Shown one piece after another: positions 42,334-51,708 of a stretch of DNA of 64,000 nt (its first letter is position 1; each line of letters starts with the position of its first letter). Location of the stretch: contig CAAGBN010000028.1 of assembly GCA_900768075.1 (NCBI GenBank), positions 1 through 64,000 of the forward strand. The letters run 5' to 3'. This DNA comes from Clostridia bacterium. Its GTDB lineage: Bacteria; Bacillota; Clostridia; Oscillospirales; Acutalibacteraceae. The translations under genes were made by a program, and so were the position numbers. Below the pieces are notes generated by a model. The model was not told the DNA's origin. It ran no database searches and saw nothing but the letters and a program-made list of their open reading frames with translations.

Positions 42334-43329
42334 TTAGTCGGTAGTTATATCGTCATCAAAGAAACTGTCAAAGTCGGGTTGATAACTGAAATCAATAGGA
42401 TTTTCTTCAAAATCCTCAAAAATAGCATTGCTAAGATCCTGAAGAATTATAGTCTGCTCAAGCATAGAATTATCCTCTGCCTTTGTTTCTTCGCTCTCGC
42501 CGTAATATTCAGGTGATGAAACAGAGCTGATATCTTCATAAAAATCGGGATACTGAGGCTTAACGGGCTCATCATAATCCATAGAGAAATCGAACTCAGG
42601 AAGAGCCTCTGCAAGAGAGTCTGTATCGACCTCAACAGTTGTGGGTACAAAATTAAACTCAGCATCATCACTGATTGAATCAACTGCAGGCTTTATTGTA
42701 GCAACAACGTTGAATATCTCTGTCTTATACTTGGCAATTTCGCTCTTGAGTCTGTTTAATTCAGCTGTAGTAGCCGCAATAATCTCTTCACTCTGAGCTC
42801 TTGCATCCTTAGCATCGTGATATGCAGCAGCTACGATTTCAGCTGCCTTAGTTTTAGCGTTTTCGATAATTTCCTTAGCTTTTTCTCTTGTATCGCTGAG
42901 GTATTTCTGTGATAACTCTTCAGACTTTTTCTCAAGAATTTCAATTTCTTCATTGAGCTTAAGGATTTTTTCGTCAGCATCATGAGTTGTATTGAAATAG
43001 TATGCATCTGCCTCAGCTTTTTTAGTAAGGAATATGCCTTCGGCTTCTTCACTTGCTTTTTTAATGATTTCAGCTGAGCTCTCATTAGCCTGGGCTGTGA
43101 TTGTTTCAACATAGCTTTCAGCTCTTACAATAGCGGCAAAAACTGTATTTTTGCTGTTGTTGTATTCTTCGATTGCAGGACCGATTGTCTTGAGCTTTTT
43201 CTCAAGCGCCTTGAAATTTTTAAGAAGTCTGTCATATTCTTCTGAGGACTTTCTTACATATTCATCTACTTCAGAAGCAAAATATCTGTTTTTACCTGCT
43301 GACGAAAAAGCAGATCTGTTATTAAACAT
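42334..43329 (-). CDS. divIVA: DivIVA-like coiled-coil protein with acidic C-terminal tail
   Basis: The 331-residue product has a short N-terminus, a central heptad-rich coiled coil (about residues 24-215, Ala/Glu/Lys-rich), and a Glu/Asp/Phe/Tyr-rich tail (about 225-331). DivIVA proteins mark curved membranes and organise septum or pole components, usually with about 165 residues in Bacillus, so this is twice the usual size. The assignment rests on coiled-coil type and on position next to sepF and lspA. The N-terminal lipid-binding loop of classical DivIVA is not clearly present, so this may be a DivIVA-domain relative. Confidence 0.75.
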   Translation of the reverse strand: MFNNRSAFSSAGKNRYFASEVDEYVRKSSEEYDRLLKNFKALEKKLKTIGPAIEEYNNSKNTVFAAIVRAESYVETITAQANESSAEIIKKASEEAEGIFLTKKAEADAYYFNTTHDADEKILKLNEEIEILEKKSEELSQKYLSDTREKAKEIIENAKTKAAEIVAAAYHDAKDARAQSEEIIAATTAELNRLKSEIAKYKTEIFNVVATIKPAVDSISDDAEFNFVPTTVEVDTDSLAEALPEFDFSMDYDEPVKPQYPDFYEDISSVSSPEYYGESEETKAEDNSMLEQTIILQDLSNAIFEDFEENPIDFSYQPDFDSFFDDDITTD

Positions 43330-43356
43330 TTTAACTATCCCCTATCTCTCGGAATT

Positions 43357-43953
43357 TTATAATTCAACCTGGTTGTAGAAATCACCGTGAAGCTCAATAT
43401 CTGAGGGTATAAATGCACAGATACTTTCAGTAAATCTGGCAAATACACTCTTGGTAACATACTTAGCACCGTCAAGGAAGTCCATAGCTCTCTTGCTCTG
43501 GTCCTCAGATAAAAGTGAAAGATTAACAACAACGATTGTGTTTTTATCCATCATAAGGTTAGCTACATTCTTAGCATCATAGATATCATGAAGTGAAATG
43601 AATGTAAGCTTGAACTTTGAGCCAGAGCGTGATTTTGTTGCATTCATATTATAAATATTTGATGATGAAGAAGGTGCTGATACCTCTTCAAAGCTCTTAA
43701 GAGGAATAAAATCACTCTTTTCACTGTCAAAATCAGGTAATGCAGCTGTAGGTGAATAGTTGAATGAAGATAACGGAGTTATAGGTGTTTCCTCTTCATC
43801 ATCAAAGAATCCGCCTGAAAATTTATTTGAGCTGCCTGAATCCTCATAGTCATCGTTGCTTACAGCACTGTCAAGAATATCATCATCGTCGTCAACATCT
43901 GCTCTGAAGTTTCTGAGTTCCTGCACTTTGCCGAATATGTTTTTAATATCCAT
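43357..43953 (-). CDS. sepF: Cell division protein SepF
   Basis: SepF bundles FtsZ filaments and tethers them to the membrane. The 198-residue product has an N-terminal amphipathic segment (MDIKNIFGKVQEL), an acidic linker rich in Asp/Ser, and a C-terminal SepF domain (about residues 105-190) with MMDKNTIVVVNLSLLSEDQ and KSVFARFTESICAFIPSD. ATG 43953 is preceded by GGGAG. A longer reading from 44079 overlaps yggS and was rejected. Order yggS-sepF-divIVA is conserved. Confidence 0.92.
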   Translation of the reverse strand: MDIKNIFGKVQELRNFRADVDDDDDILDSAVSNDDYEDSGSSNKFSGGFFDDEEETPITPLSSFNYSPTAALPDFDSEKSDFIPLKSFEEVSAPSSSSNIYNMNATKSRSGSKFKLTFISLHDIYDAKNVANLMMDKNTIVVVNLSLLSEDQSKRAMDFLDGAKYVTKSVFARFTESICAFIPSDIELHGDFYNQVEL

Positions 43954-43973
43954 AGTTTTATTCTCCCATTTTA

Positions 43974-44696
43974 TTAATATATTCTCGGACCGAAAATAGC
44001 TGAGCCGACTCTGACAAGATTTGAGCCATTTCTCACAGCGGCTTCGTAATCCCCTGACATACCCATTGATAGTATACACATATCTATATTATCTAACTTT
44101 TTGCTCTTTATGTCAATAAATATTTCGTTCATTTTTGAAAAATATTTATTTAACACCTCTTCATTATCGCAAATCGGCGGAATTGTCATAAGACCCTTCA
44201 CCTTAATATTTGGTAAAGCCGCAATTTCAGCAAGAGTTTCATAAAGAAGCTCCATATCAAGACCTGTTTTGCTTTCCTCGTCACCTATATTAACTTCAAC
44301 AAGACATTCGGTAGTAATACCGGCCGCTTCGCTTCTTTTTGAAATTTCCTTTGCAAGCCTGACACTGTCAACAGACTGAATCATATCAACCTCAGTAATT
44401 ATATGTCTGACCTTATTGGTCTGCAGATGACCGATGAGATGTGCCTTACAGTTATCTAGCTTCAGATAAGGCTTTTTGGAAAGAAATTCCTGCACCTTAT
44501 TTTCGCCTATAAGATCTATACCGCACTCAATAGCGTGGTTTATAAACATCGGCTCAACTGTTTTTGTAACAGCCATAAGCTTAACATCCTCAGCCTTTCT
44601 GCCTGATGCTTCAGCGGCTGCAGCAATTTTTTCTTTAATAACACGTATATTGTGTTCTATATTTTTAAATCTTTCATCAAGAGACAATGTTTCCAT
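43974..44696 (-). CDS. yggS: YggS/PLPBP family pyridoxal-phosphate-binding protein
   Basis: The 240-residue (beta/alpha)8 protein binds PLP through the Lys in LMAVTKTV and helps PLP homeostasis. Conserved GENKVQE, LIGHLQTNK and SMGMSGDYEAAV are present. ATG 44696 is used; a TTG at 44702 is an alternative. Both overlap the end of the HlyD-like gene by about 20 bases. It is the Bacillus YlmE positional ortholog, just before sepF. Confidence 0.93.
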   Translation of the reverse strand: METLSLDERFKNIEHNIRVIKEKIAAAAEASGRKAEDVKLMAVTKTVEPMFINHAIECGIDLIGENKVQEFLSKKPYLKLDNCKAHLIGHLQTNKVRHIITEVDMIQSVDSVRLAKEISKRSEAAGITTECLVEVNIGDEESKTGLDMELLYETLAEIAALPNIKVKGLMTIPPICDNEEVLNKYFSKMNEIFIDIKSKKLDNIDMCILSMGMSGDYEAAVRNGSNLVRVGSAIFGPRIY

Positions 44697-45966
44697 CTTC
44701 AAGGTTTCTTCCCTTCACAATTATTTTATCATAGTGCTTAAGCTTATGATAATAGCCTGATGATTCATCCTCGGCATCTTTTAGCATTTTCACACCCTCT
44801 GCAACAACATAATCATCAGTATAATACAGAATGTTAATCGGTGCAAACTTAATAATATTACCTACTATTGTGTAAACACCTACCACACCGTTTTCGTTTT
44901 CTGTTACAGCTTCATTGCTGATTTTGAAGCCCTTATATTTTTTGACGGTGATATTAGCTGAGTCTTTTCTGATTGATGCAATTTTTTCATTCATTGCAGT
45001 ACACTTAAGAGTTACAGTAACAATATCGTTTTTCTCTTCAGTGATATCATATACAAGCATATCAAGGTCGCTGATACCGAGCTCATTAAAAGCAGCATTG
45101 ACCCAATAACCGCTTTTAAACACGGCCGCATCTGAAGCTTTAATATCAAAAACATAATACCATGTATGCTGAGTTATGAGCTTACCGAAAGCATTTTCAG
45201 TGCTCTGAGGATCAAATGAAGCGAACCTCTTCCCGTCTGCATTATTTATATTTTTCTTGCTGACATCACTGTAATTCACAAGGGATTCATAGCCGTCAAC
45301 ACTGCTGACAAAATAGCCCGCATAAGGTGATGTAATTCTCTTCTGAATTTTGTATGAAGCCTTAAGAGCCTTTATCTGCTTGGTGTAATCTGCGATTAAG
45401 TCCTCATATCCGATGTCCTCACCAATTGCATTCTGCTTTGATGTTATGTTGCCTGCAACGCTTTCTATAGCAGCATCAAGATCTGATATGTTGCTGTCTT
45501 TTAAAACTTTGATATAGTTTGAAACACCGATGCTTATCTGAGAATTAAGAAACAGCACATTGCCGTGATTCAGACCATGTTTGCTTGAATTTTCTTTGAG
45601 CTTTTCAATTTTATCTTCAAGCTCCTTAGCTTCAAGATAAGCTGATGCCTGATTTTCATCGGCAAATCCAAGAGCAATCAATCCGTTTTTGCCTATATTC
45701 TCGCTGTCTGATATAACAGGTACATAGACAAGTGAGTCGTCTTTATAAAATATTGATGTGTTTTTACCGCCAACAGAGATATTTTCGTCTCTGACTGCAA
45801 AGCCGTCAACCTTAACTGAATGCACCTCATTGTGAGTGAGTATATATTCAGTTTCAAGCTTGCCTGTATAATGGCTGTATATTTCATCGGCAGCGTACAA
45901 AGCCACCATTAATAAAAATGCAGCAACAAGTGATATAGCAATTTTAGCGTCTTTGTTCAGCTTCAT
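44677..45966 (-). CDS. HlyD-like membrane-anchored adaptor protein
   Basis: The 429-residue product has one N-terminal transmembrane helix (about residues 8-27, AKIAISLVAAFLLMVALYAA) and an extracytoplasmic region with a short coiled coil (about 108-125). It resembles periplasmic adaptor (HlyD-like) proteins with a lipoyl/barrel-sandwich split (VKVDGFAVRDENI near the start, ITSPYAGYFVSSVDGYE in the middle). No ABC or RND partner lies in the window. Its place next to yggS-sepF-divIVA suggests an envelope or division role, but no function can be assigned. It starts five bases before the miaA stop region. Confidence 0.7.
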   Translation of the reverse strand: MKLNKDAKIAISLVAAFLLMVALYAADEIYSHYTGKLETEYILTHNEVHSVKVDGFAVRDENISVGGKNTSIFYKDDSLVYVPVISDSENIGKNGLIALGFADENQASAYLEAKELEDKIEKLKENSSKHGLNHGNVLFLNSQISIGVSNYIKVLKDSNISDLDAAIESVAGNITSKQNAIGEDIGYEDLIADYTKQIKALKASYKIQKRITSPYAGYFVSSVDGYESLVNYSDVSKKNINNADGKRFASFDPQSTENAFGKLITQHTWYYVFDIKASDAAVFKSGYWVNAAFNELGISDLDMLVYDITEEKNDIVTVTLKCTAMNEKIASIRKDSANITVKKYKGFKISNEAVTENENGVVGVYTIVGNIIKFAPINILYYTDDYVVAEGVKMLKDAEDESSGYYHKLKHYDKIIVKGRNLEDGNIVS

Positions 45967-45971
45967 ACCGA

Positions 45972-46898
45972 TTACCTTTCTTTAATAATATTGCAAGCGC
46001 AGTCTATGAGCTCCTGAGAGCTTAAAACATCGATATCCAACCAGTTTATATCAGGATTTCGCCTGAACCACGTGAGCTGTCTTTTGGCATATCTGCGACT
46101 TTCCATTTTCAGCTTTTCAACAGCTTCGTCAAGTGAGACATATCCGTCGATATAGGGCTTCAGTTCCTTATATCCGATAGCCTGAGCGGCAGTTGAAGAG
46201 ACCTCACTGCAGAAAAAATCCTGAGTCTCTTTTATAAGTCCCTGATCGAGCATAATATCAACTCTGAGGTTGATTCTATCGTAAAGATACTGTCTGTCCT
46301 GAGCCTTAAGACCGATAAGACACCATCTGTATTTGCTCTCATTACGGTGAGATTCCTCATCCTGTTCACTTATAGTTTTGCCTGTAAGATGATAAACCTC
46401 GAGAGCTCTGATAATACGTTTAGTATCGTTTATATGGAGTCTTTCGGCTGTTTTTAAATCAATAGCTTTCAGCTCATCATATAAAGCTTCAATACCTTCA
46501 TTTTCACATCTTTTTTCTAGCTTTTCTCTTATATCTGTTTCCTCATAATCAAAAAACTCAGTGTTTTTAACAAGAGTGTCAATATAAAAACCAGTACCGC
46601 CGACAACAACGGGAAGCTTTCCACGAGAAATAATATCATCTATTATTTCAATGGCGATTTGCTTATATTTGGCAACGCTGAATTTTTCACCCACAGGCAC
46701 AAAGCCTACAAGGTGATGCGGTACTCTTGAACGCTCCTGCACAGTTGGTTTAGCAGTTGCAATATCCATATTTTCATAAATCTGCATTGAATCTGCAGAG
46801 ACAATCTCACCGCCGAGCTTTTCAGCTATTTCGATACCGAGAGATGTCTTACCCGAAGCTGTAGGCCCGAGCACAACTACTACAAGAGGCTTGTTCAT
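45972..46898 (-). CDS. miaA: tRNA dimethylallyltransferase
   Basis: MiaA adds a dimethylallyl group to A37 of UNN-reading tRNAs, using DMAPP from the dxs-ispA pathway. The 308-residue protein has the P-loop GPTASGKT (residues 11-18), DSMQIYENMDI, and GGTGFYIDTL. MiaB, the next modification enzyme, is in the same block (52.2 kb). It lies 14 bases after mutL, as in many bacteria. Confidence 0.95.
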   Translation of the reverse strand: MNKPLVVVVLGPTASGKTSLGIEIAEKLGGEIVSADSMQIYENMDIATAKPTVQERSRVPHHLVGFVPVGEKFSVAKYKQIAIEIIDDIISRGKLPVVVGGTGFYIDTLVKNTEFFDYEETDIREKLEKRCENEGIEALYDELKAIDLKTAERLHINDTKRIIRALEVYHLTGKTISEQDEESHRNESKYRWCLIGLKAQDRQYLYDRINLRVDIMLDQGLIKETQDFFCSEVSSTAAQAIGYKELKPYIDGYVSLDEAVEKLKMESRRYAKRQLTWFRRNPDINWLDIDVLSSQELIDCACNIIKER

Positions 46899-46912
46899 TG
46901 TTTTCTCCTGAT

Positions 46913-49009
46913 TTACTGTATTCTTCCGAACTGTTTTTCAAGCTCATATTTTGAAAGCTCAATCAAAACAGGTCTGCCGTGAGGACAATATCTTACGTTA
47001 TCATCATAAAGCACCTGTTCAGCAAGAACCTTCATTTCGGCAGTTGAATTCTTGTATCCTGCCTTGATTGCCGCCTTACAAGCAGCAGTGTGGTGTATTC
47101 TGTCGATAGTTTCAGTTTCAATGTTGGTACGGTTTTCTGACAGATATGAAGCCATTTCAATAACTGTATCTTCAACATCGTCACCTGAAATGAGCATAGG
47201 ACATTCTCTGACAACTACAACTCCGTCGCCAAAATCTTCTATAAGGTATCCTGCCGATTTAAACGAATCGAGATTCTCAATTACGGCAGTATACTCATTT
47301 TTATTGAGTGTAACCTTAACTGCTGAAAGAAGCACCTGAGATGAAATATTCTGCTTAGCGGACTCTTTCATCTTGTTATAGATGATTCTTTCGTGGGCGG
47401 CGTGCTTGTCAATCATAACAACCTTGCCGTCAAATTCACATATGATATATGTTTTGAAAACCTCACCGAGAAGTCTGATAGGCTTATTGGCAGGTTTGCT
47501 TTCATTCTGAGGCTTGTTTTCAACCTGAGGCTTCTGCATTGTTTTCGGTGCCTCGTCAGCTGTTTTAACAGGCTCAGGCTGTATAACAGCAGTATTTGTC
47601 TGCTTGACCTGAGTTGGTTTTGGTGTACTGGTTTCTGCAACCTTAAGATCAGCAGGATTTATTCTCTCTGTTCTTTTTATTTCAGGAATATTTCTTCTGA
47701 TTTCTTCGTTTTTAGCCTTGACATTTGCCATAGCACCTGACACGAGATCGGGCTCAGCGTTGTCCTTGACTGTCTTTTTATTGGTTTCCTCAACCTTTTT
47801 AGAGAAATCTTTTGCAGGAACATTCTGCCAGAAATCCTTTTTAGGCTGTGGCTTGACAGCATTCTGCTGAATTTCTGTTTTAGGCTTTGGAGTGAAAACA
47901 CTTGAGCTGAAGTCAGCTTTCTTTTCAGGTTCATCATCAAGCATACTGAGCTGTACACTTTCGGGCATAGCTCTCTGAGTCAGCTTAGCGGCCCTTGACA
48001 GGTTAAGCTCGGGCATTGTGTCAAAGCTTTCCAGTGCAGATTTAACAGCAAAATATACAGCCGATGAAACCTTTCTCTCGTCACTGAAGCGCACTTCTGT
48101 TTTTGCAGGATGCACATTTATATCCACTACGTCAGGGCGCACCTTTACATTAAGAACACAGCTCGGGAATTTACCCACCATAATTGAGTTTTTATAAGCG
48201 TTTTCCATAGAAGCCATACAGGAGCGTGACTTGATATATCTGCCGTTGAGGAAGAAATACTGCATAGCTCTTGAGGGTCTTGATGACATGGGCTTACAGA
48301 CATATCCGCTGACTTCCACACCGTCAAGCTTATAATCAACCTCGAGAAGACTTTCTGCAAAGGTTCTGCCGAAAACAGAATAAATAGCAGATAAAAGCTT
48401 GCCGTCACCGGGAGTTATAAGTGCCTGCTTACCCTCACGGATAAATCTTACGCTTACCTCGGGATGTGAAAGAGAGATTTTATCAACAACATCGGCAACT
48501 GCATTAGCCTCAGCTACGTCCTTTTTGAGGAACTTCATTCTTGCAGGTGTATTGTAGAACAAATCACGTACAACAATAGTAGTACCGTTCGGACAGCCTG
48601 CCTGATCATATCTTGTTTCAACTCCTCCCTCAACTGCGTATGAAGTGCCGAGGGATTCGTTTTCAGTTTTAGTTAAAATTTCAGTTCTTGATACGGCAGC
48701 AATAGAAGCAAGAGCTTCACCTCTGAAACCGAGAGTGAAAATAGAATTAAGGTCATTTTCATCTCTTACCTTACTTGTGGCGTGGCTTAAAAATGCCTTG
48801 GGCACGTCCTCGTGCTCAATACCGCAGCCGTTATCTGTTATACGGATGTACTGTACACCGCCATTTCTGATTTCAAGAGTAATTGTAGTGGCGCCGGCAT
48901 CGATAGCGTTTTCCATAAGCTCTTTAACAACACTTGCCGGTCTTTCAACAACTTCACCGGCTGCAATCAGTTCGGCAATATGTTTTGGTAATATGTTGAT
49001 TTTAGCCAT
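46913..49009 (-). CDS. mutL: DNA mismatch repair protein MutL
   Basis: The 698-residue protein has a GHKL ATPase domain (NAIDAGAT, TDNGCGI, GFRGEALASI), a proline/lysine/glutamine-rich linker (about residues 340-495), and a C-terminal endonuclease domain. The endonuclease motif reads DKHAAHERIIYN: Asp and first Glu are kept, but the last consensus Glu is Asn. ACKAAIKAG and CPHGRP motifs are intact. Adjacent to mutS, so they work as the mismatch repair pair, probably with MutL nicking. Confidence 0.95.
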   Translation of the reverse strand: MAKINILPKHIAELIAAGEVVERPASVVKELMENAIDAGATTITLEIRNGGVQYIRITDNGCGIEHEDVPKAFLSHATSKVRDENDLNSIFTLGFRGEALASIAAVSRTEILTKTENESLGTSYAVEGGVETRYDQAGCPNGTTIVVRDLFYNTPARMKFLKKDVAEANAVADVVDKISLSHPEVSVRFIREGKQALITPGDGKLLSAIYSVFGRTFAESLLEVDYKLDGVEVSGYVCKPMSSRPSRAMQYFFLNGRYIKSRSCMASMENAYKNSIMVGKFPSCVLNVKVRPDVVDINVHPAKTEVRFSDERKVSSAVYFAVKSALESFDTMPELNLSRAAKLTQRAMPESVQLSMLDDEPEKKADFSSSVFTPKPKTEIQQNAVKPQPKKDFWQNVPAKDFSKKVEETNKKTVKDNAEPDLVSGAMANVKAKNEEIRRNIPEIKRTERINPADLKVAETSTPKPTQVKQTNTAVIQPEPVKTADEAPKTMQKPQVENKPQNESKPANKPIRLLGEVFKTYIICEFDGKVVMIDKHAAHERIIYNKMKESAKQNISSQVLLSAVKVTLNKNEYTAVIENLDSFKSAGYLIEDFGDGVVVVRECPMLISGDDVEDTVIEMASYLSENRTNIETETIDRIHHTAACKAAIKAGYKNSTAEMKVLAEQVLYDDNVRYCPHGRPVLIELSKYELEKQFGRIQ

Positions 49010-49043
49010 AAAGCTGTCATCCTTTCTTTTACTCAGAATTTAT

Positions 49044-51671
49044 TTATAAATCGCTTCTTCTTGCTTTCTTGATAAGCTCATGCAAGGTTGTCATAGCTTC
49101 AAGAGGAGTAAGAGTATTAATATCGATATTTCTTATAGATTCGATAATTTCGTCGTCTATAGTAGATGTCATTGAAAGCTGCAGCTCATCCTCTTCGGGT
49201 ACTGCGATATCAGCCTGACTTACTGTCTGACGAATAGGAGCCTGTCCTTCAAGCTCATTGAGGATTACCCTTGCACGTGAAACAACAGAATTAGGAATAC
49301 CTGCAAGCTTTGCAACCTCAATACCATAACTGCCGTCAGCACAGCCTCTTACAATACGTCTGAGGAAAGTGATTGTATCGCCACGTTTTTTAACGCAGAT
49401 ATTATAATTGTTCACACCGTCAAGAATCCCCTCAAGCTCTGTAAGCTCGTGGTAGTGAGTTGAGAATAGAGTCTTTGCACCTATTTTCTTTTTGTCGGCA
49501 ATATATTCAAGAACAGCACGAGCTATACTCATACCGTCAAAGGTTGATGTACCTCTGCCGACCTCATCGAGAATGATAAGGCTGTTTTTGGTTGCATTCT
49601 TAAGAATTGATGAAACCTCATTCATCTCAACCATAAATGTTGACTGACCTGTTGCGAGATCGTCAGAAGCACCTACACGTGTAAAGATGCTTTCAACTAT
49701 GCACAGCTCAGCACTTCTTGCAGGAACAAAGGAGCCAATCTGAGCGAGAATTGAAATAATTGCAACCTGGCGCATATAAGTTGATTTACCGGCCATATTG
49801 GGACCTGTAATAATAGCACAGCGGTTTTTATCGCAATCCATAAATGTATCGTTGGGCACAAATGGTGCATCAAGAACAGCTTCAACAACGGGATGTCTGC
49901 CGTCAGTTATCTTGATTTCACCGCCTGCAAGCATTGTAGGACAAACATAGTTTCTCTCGAGTGCAGTTGTTGCAAGTGAGCAAAGAACGTCAACAGTTGC
50001 AAGAGCCTGAGAAGTAGCCTTTATACGTGAAAACTCCTGAGCAACTCTGCTTCTTATCTGACAGAAAATCTCATATTCAAGCTTTACAATTCTTTCCTGA
50101 GCACCGAGAACCTTGCTTTCAAGCTCCTTGAGCTCTTCGGTGATGTATCTTTCACAGTTAGCAAGTGTCTGCTTTCTGAAATATGTGTCTGGTACCATAT
50201 CTTTATATGAGTTTGTAACCTCAATATAATAGCCGAAAACTCTGTTATAGCCGATTTTCAGCTTAGGAATACCTGTTGATTCTCTTTCGCGCTGTTCGAT
50301 ATCAAGGATAAACTGTTTACCGTTGCCCTGAATATTGCGAAGCTCATCAAGCTCGGCATTAAAGCCGTCTTTAATCATATCACCCTCACGAACTGAGAAG
50401 GGCGCTTCATCTTTTATTGCTGCGTCAATAAGACCTCTTACGTCTTCAAGCAAATCGAGATTTGTGTATTGCTGACGAAGAAAAGCGCTGTCTGCATTCT
50501 GAAGTAAAACCTTAATAACAGGTATGCACTCAATTGTCTGCTTAAGTGAGTTAAGATCTTTAGCATTAGCTGACTCAAACATAACTCTTGTAATAAGTCG
50601 CTCGATATCATATACCTTTGAAAGAGATGAAGATATCTCTGTAAGCATCATATTATTGTCATAAAGCTCAGAAACTGCATTATGACGTCTTGTTATCTGA
50701 GCAAGGCTGACTAAAGGCTTCTCAAGCCAGCTTCTGAGAAGTCGCTTGCCCATTGAAGTGTGAGTTTTATCAAGTACCCATAAAAGTGAGCCTTTTTTCT
50801 CACGGTCACGCATAGTCTCGAGAATTTCGAGATTACGAAGTGTATTATAGTCAAGCTTCATAAACTGACTTTCGGAATAATAATTTACCTCTCTGATATT
50901 GTCGAGGTTGTTTTTCTGCACATTTTTAAGGTAACGAAGAAGTGCGCCTGTTGCTGTAACAGCAGTAACATTGGATGAAAAATCAAGACTTCTGAGTCTT
51001 TCCTCACCGAAATGCTCAGTGCATACGTCAGTACAGCTTCTTAAATCAAAATCTTCATCGTCGAGCATTTCACAAGCTGCCTCTGTACGCTTAGAGATAA
51101 AGTTAGCGATTATTTTGCTCTGTACAGCACCCTTATTAAGAAGAATCTCACTGGGTGAAAATGTGCCGATTTCGTTGATGATGTTGTTTTCGATAGTATG
51201 TTCATTGTCAAAGCTTGTAAGATTAAGTATACCTGTAGAAACGTCACAGAAGCAGACGCCACCGACAGTGCCGTCATAATAAACACAGGCAAGGTAGTTA
51301 TTTTTAGAATCATCAAGCATATTGTTTTCGATGATACTACCCTTTGTGATGACTCTTATAACATCTCTTTTAACGATGCCTTTAGCTGCAGCAGGGTCTT
51401 CGGTCTGCTCACATATAGCAACCTTGTAGCCTGCTGTAACAAGCTTTGCGATATAACCCTCAGCTGAGTGGAAAGGCACACCGCACATAGGTGCCTTTTC
51501 ACCCTTTGAATAGCTTCTTGCTGTGAGAGTAAGCTCAAGAACTTTAGAAGCTGTAAGGGCATCATCAAAAAACATTTCATAAAAGTCACCCAGGCGGAAA
51601 AACAAAATCGCATCCGAGTAATCTTTTTTTATTTGTAAGTATTGGGACATCATTGGTGTCATTTCGGACAT
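49044..51671 (-). CDS. mutS: DNA mismatch repair protein MutS
   Basis: The 875-residue MutS recognises mismatches. The N-terminal GDFYEMF (mismatch wedge), the connector and lever domains, and a C-terminal ABC ATPase (TGPNMAGKSTYMRQ, DEVGRGTSTFDGMSIA) are all present. ATG 51671 follows AGGAGG. A longer reading from 51791 runs into the ymcA-like gene and was rejected. It lies 37 bases after ymcA-like and 34 bases before mutL. Length matches MutS1 (about 860). Confidence 0.97.
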   Translation of the reverse strand: MSEMTPMMSQYLQIKKDYSDAILFFRLGDFYEMFFDDALTASKVLELTLTARSYSKGEKAPMCGVPFHSAEGYIAKLVTAGYKVAICEQTEDPAAAKGIVKRDVIRVITKGSIIENNMLDDSKNNYLACVYYDGTVGGVCFCDVSTGILNLTSFDNEHTIENNIINEIGTFSPSEILLNKGAVQSKIIANFISKRTEAACEMLDDEDFDLRSCTDVCTEHFGEERLRSLDFSSNVTAVTATGALLRYLKNVQKNNLDNIREVNYYSESQFMKLDYNTLRNLEILETMRDREKKGSLLWVLDKTHTSMGKRLLRSWLEKPLVSLAQITRRHNAVSELYDNNMMLTEISSSLSKVYDIERLITRVMFESANAKDLNSLKQTIECIPVIKVLLQNADSAFLRQQYTNLDLLEDVRGLIDAAIKDEAPFSVREGDMIKDGFNAELDELRNIQGNGKQFILDIEQRERESTGIPKLKIGYNRVFGYYIEVTNSYKDMVPDTYFRKQTLANCERYITEELKELESKVLGAQERIVKLEYEIFCQIRSRVAQEFSRIKATSQALATVDVLCSLATTALERNYVCPTMLAGGEIKITDGRHPVVEAVLDAPFVPNDTFMDCDKNRCAIITGPNMAGKSTYMRQVAIISILAQIGSFVPARSAELCIVESIFTRVGASDDLATGQSTFMVEMNEVSSILKNATKNSLIILDEVGRGTSTFDGMSIARAVLEYIADKKKIGAKTLFSTHYHELTELEGILDGVNNYNICVKKRGDTITFLRRIVRGCADGSYGIEVAKLAGIPNSVVSRARVILNELEGQAPIRQTVSQADIAVPEEDELQLSMTSTIDDEIIESIRNIDINTLTPLEAMTTLHELIKKARRSDL

Positions 51672-51708
51672 TTGTTTTTCCTCCTGAGATTTAAACGAAT
51701 TTAGTGGA

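Noticed and set aside
43974..44079. N-terminal extension of sepF and overlap with yggS
   Set aside because: The extended reading has no ribosome-binding site and looks unlike SepF; a GGGAG-preceded ATG at 43953 begins with the expected amphipathic helix.
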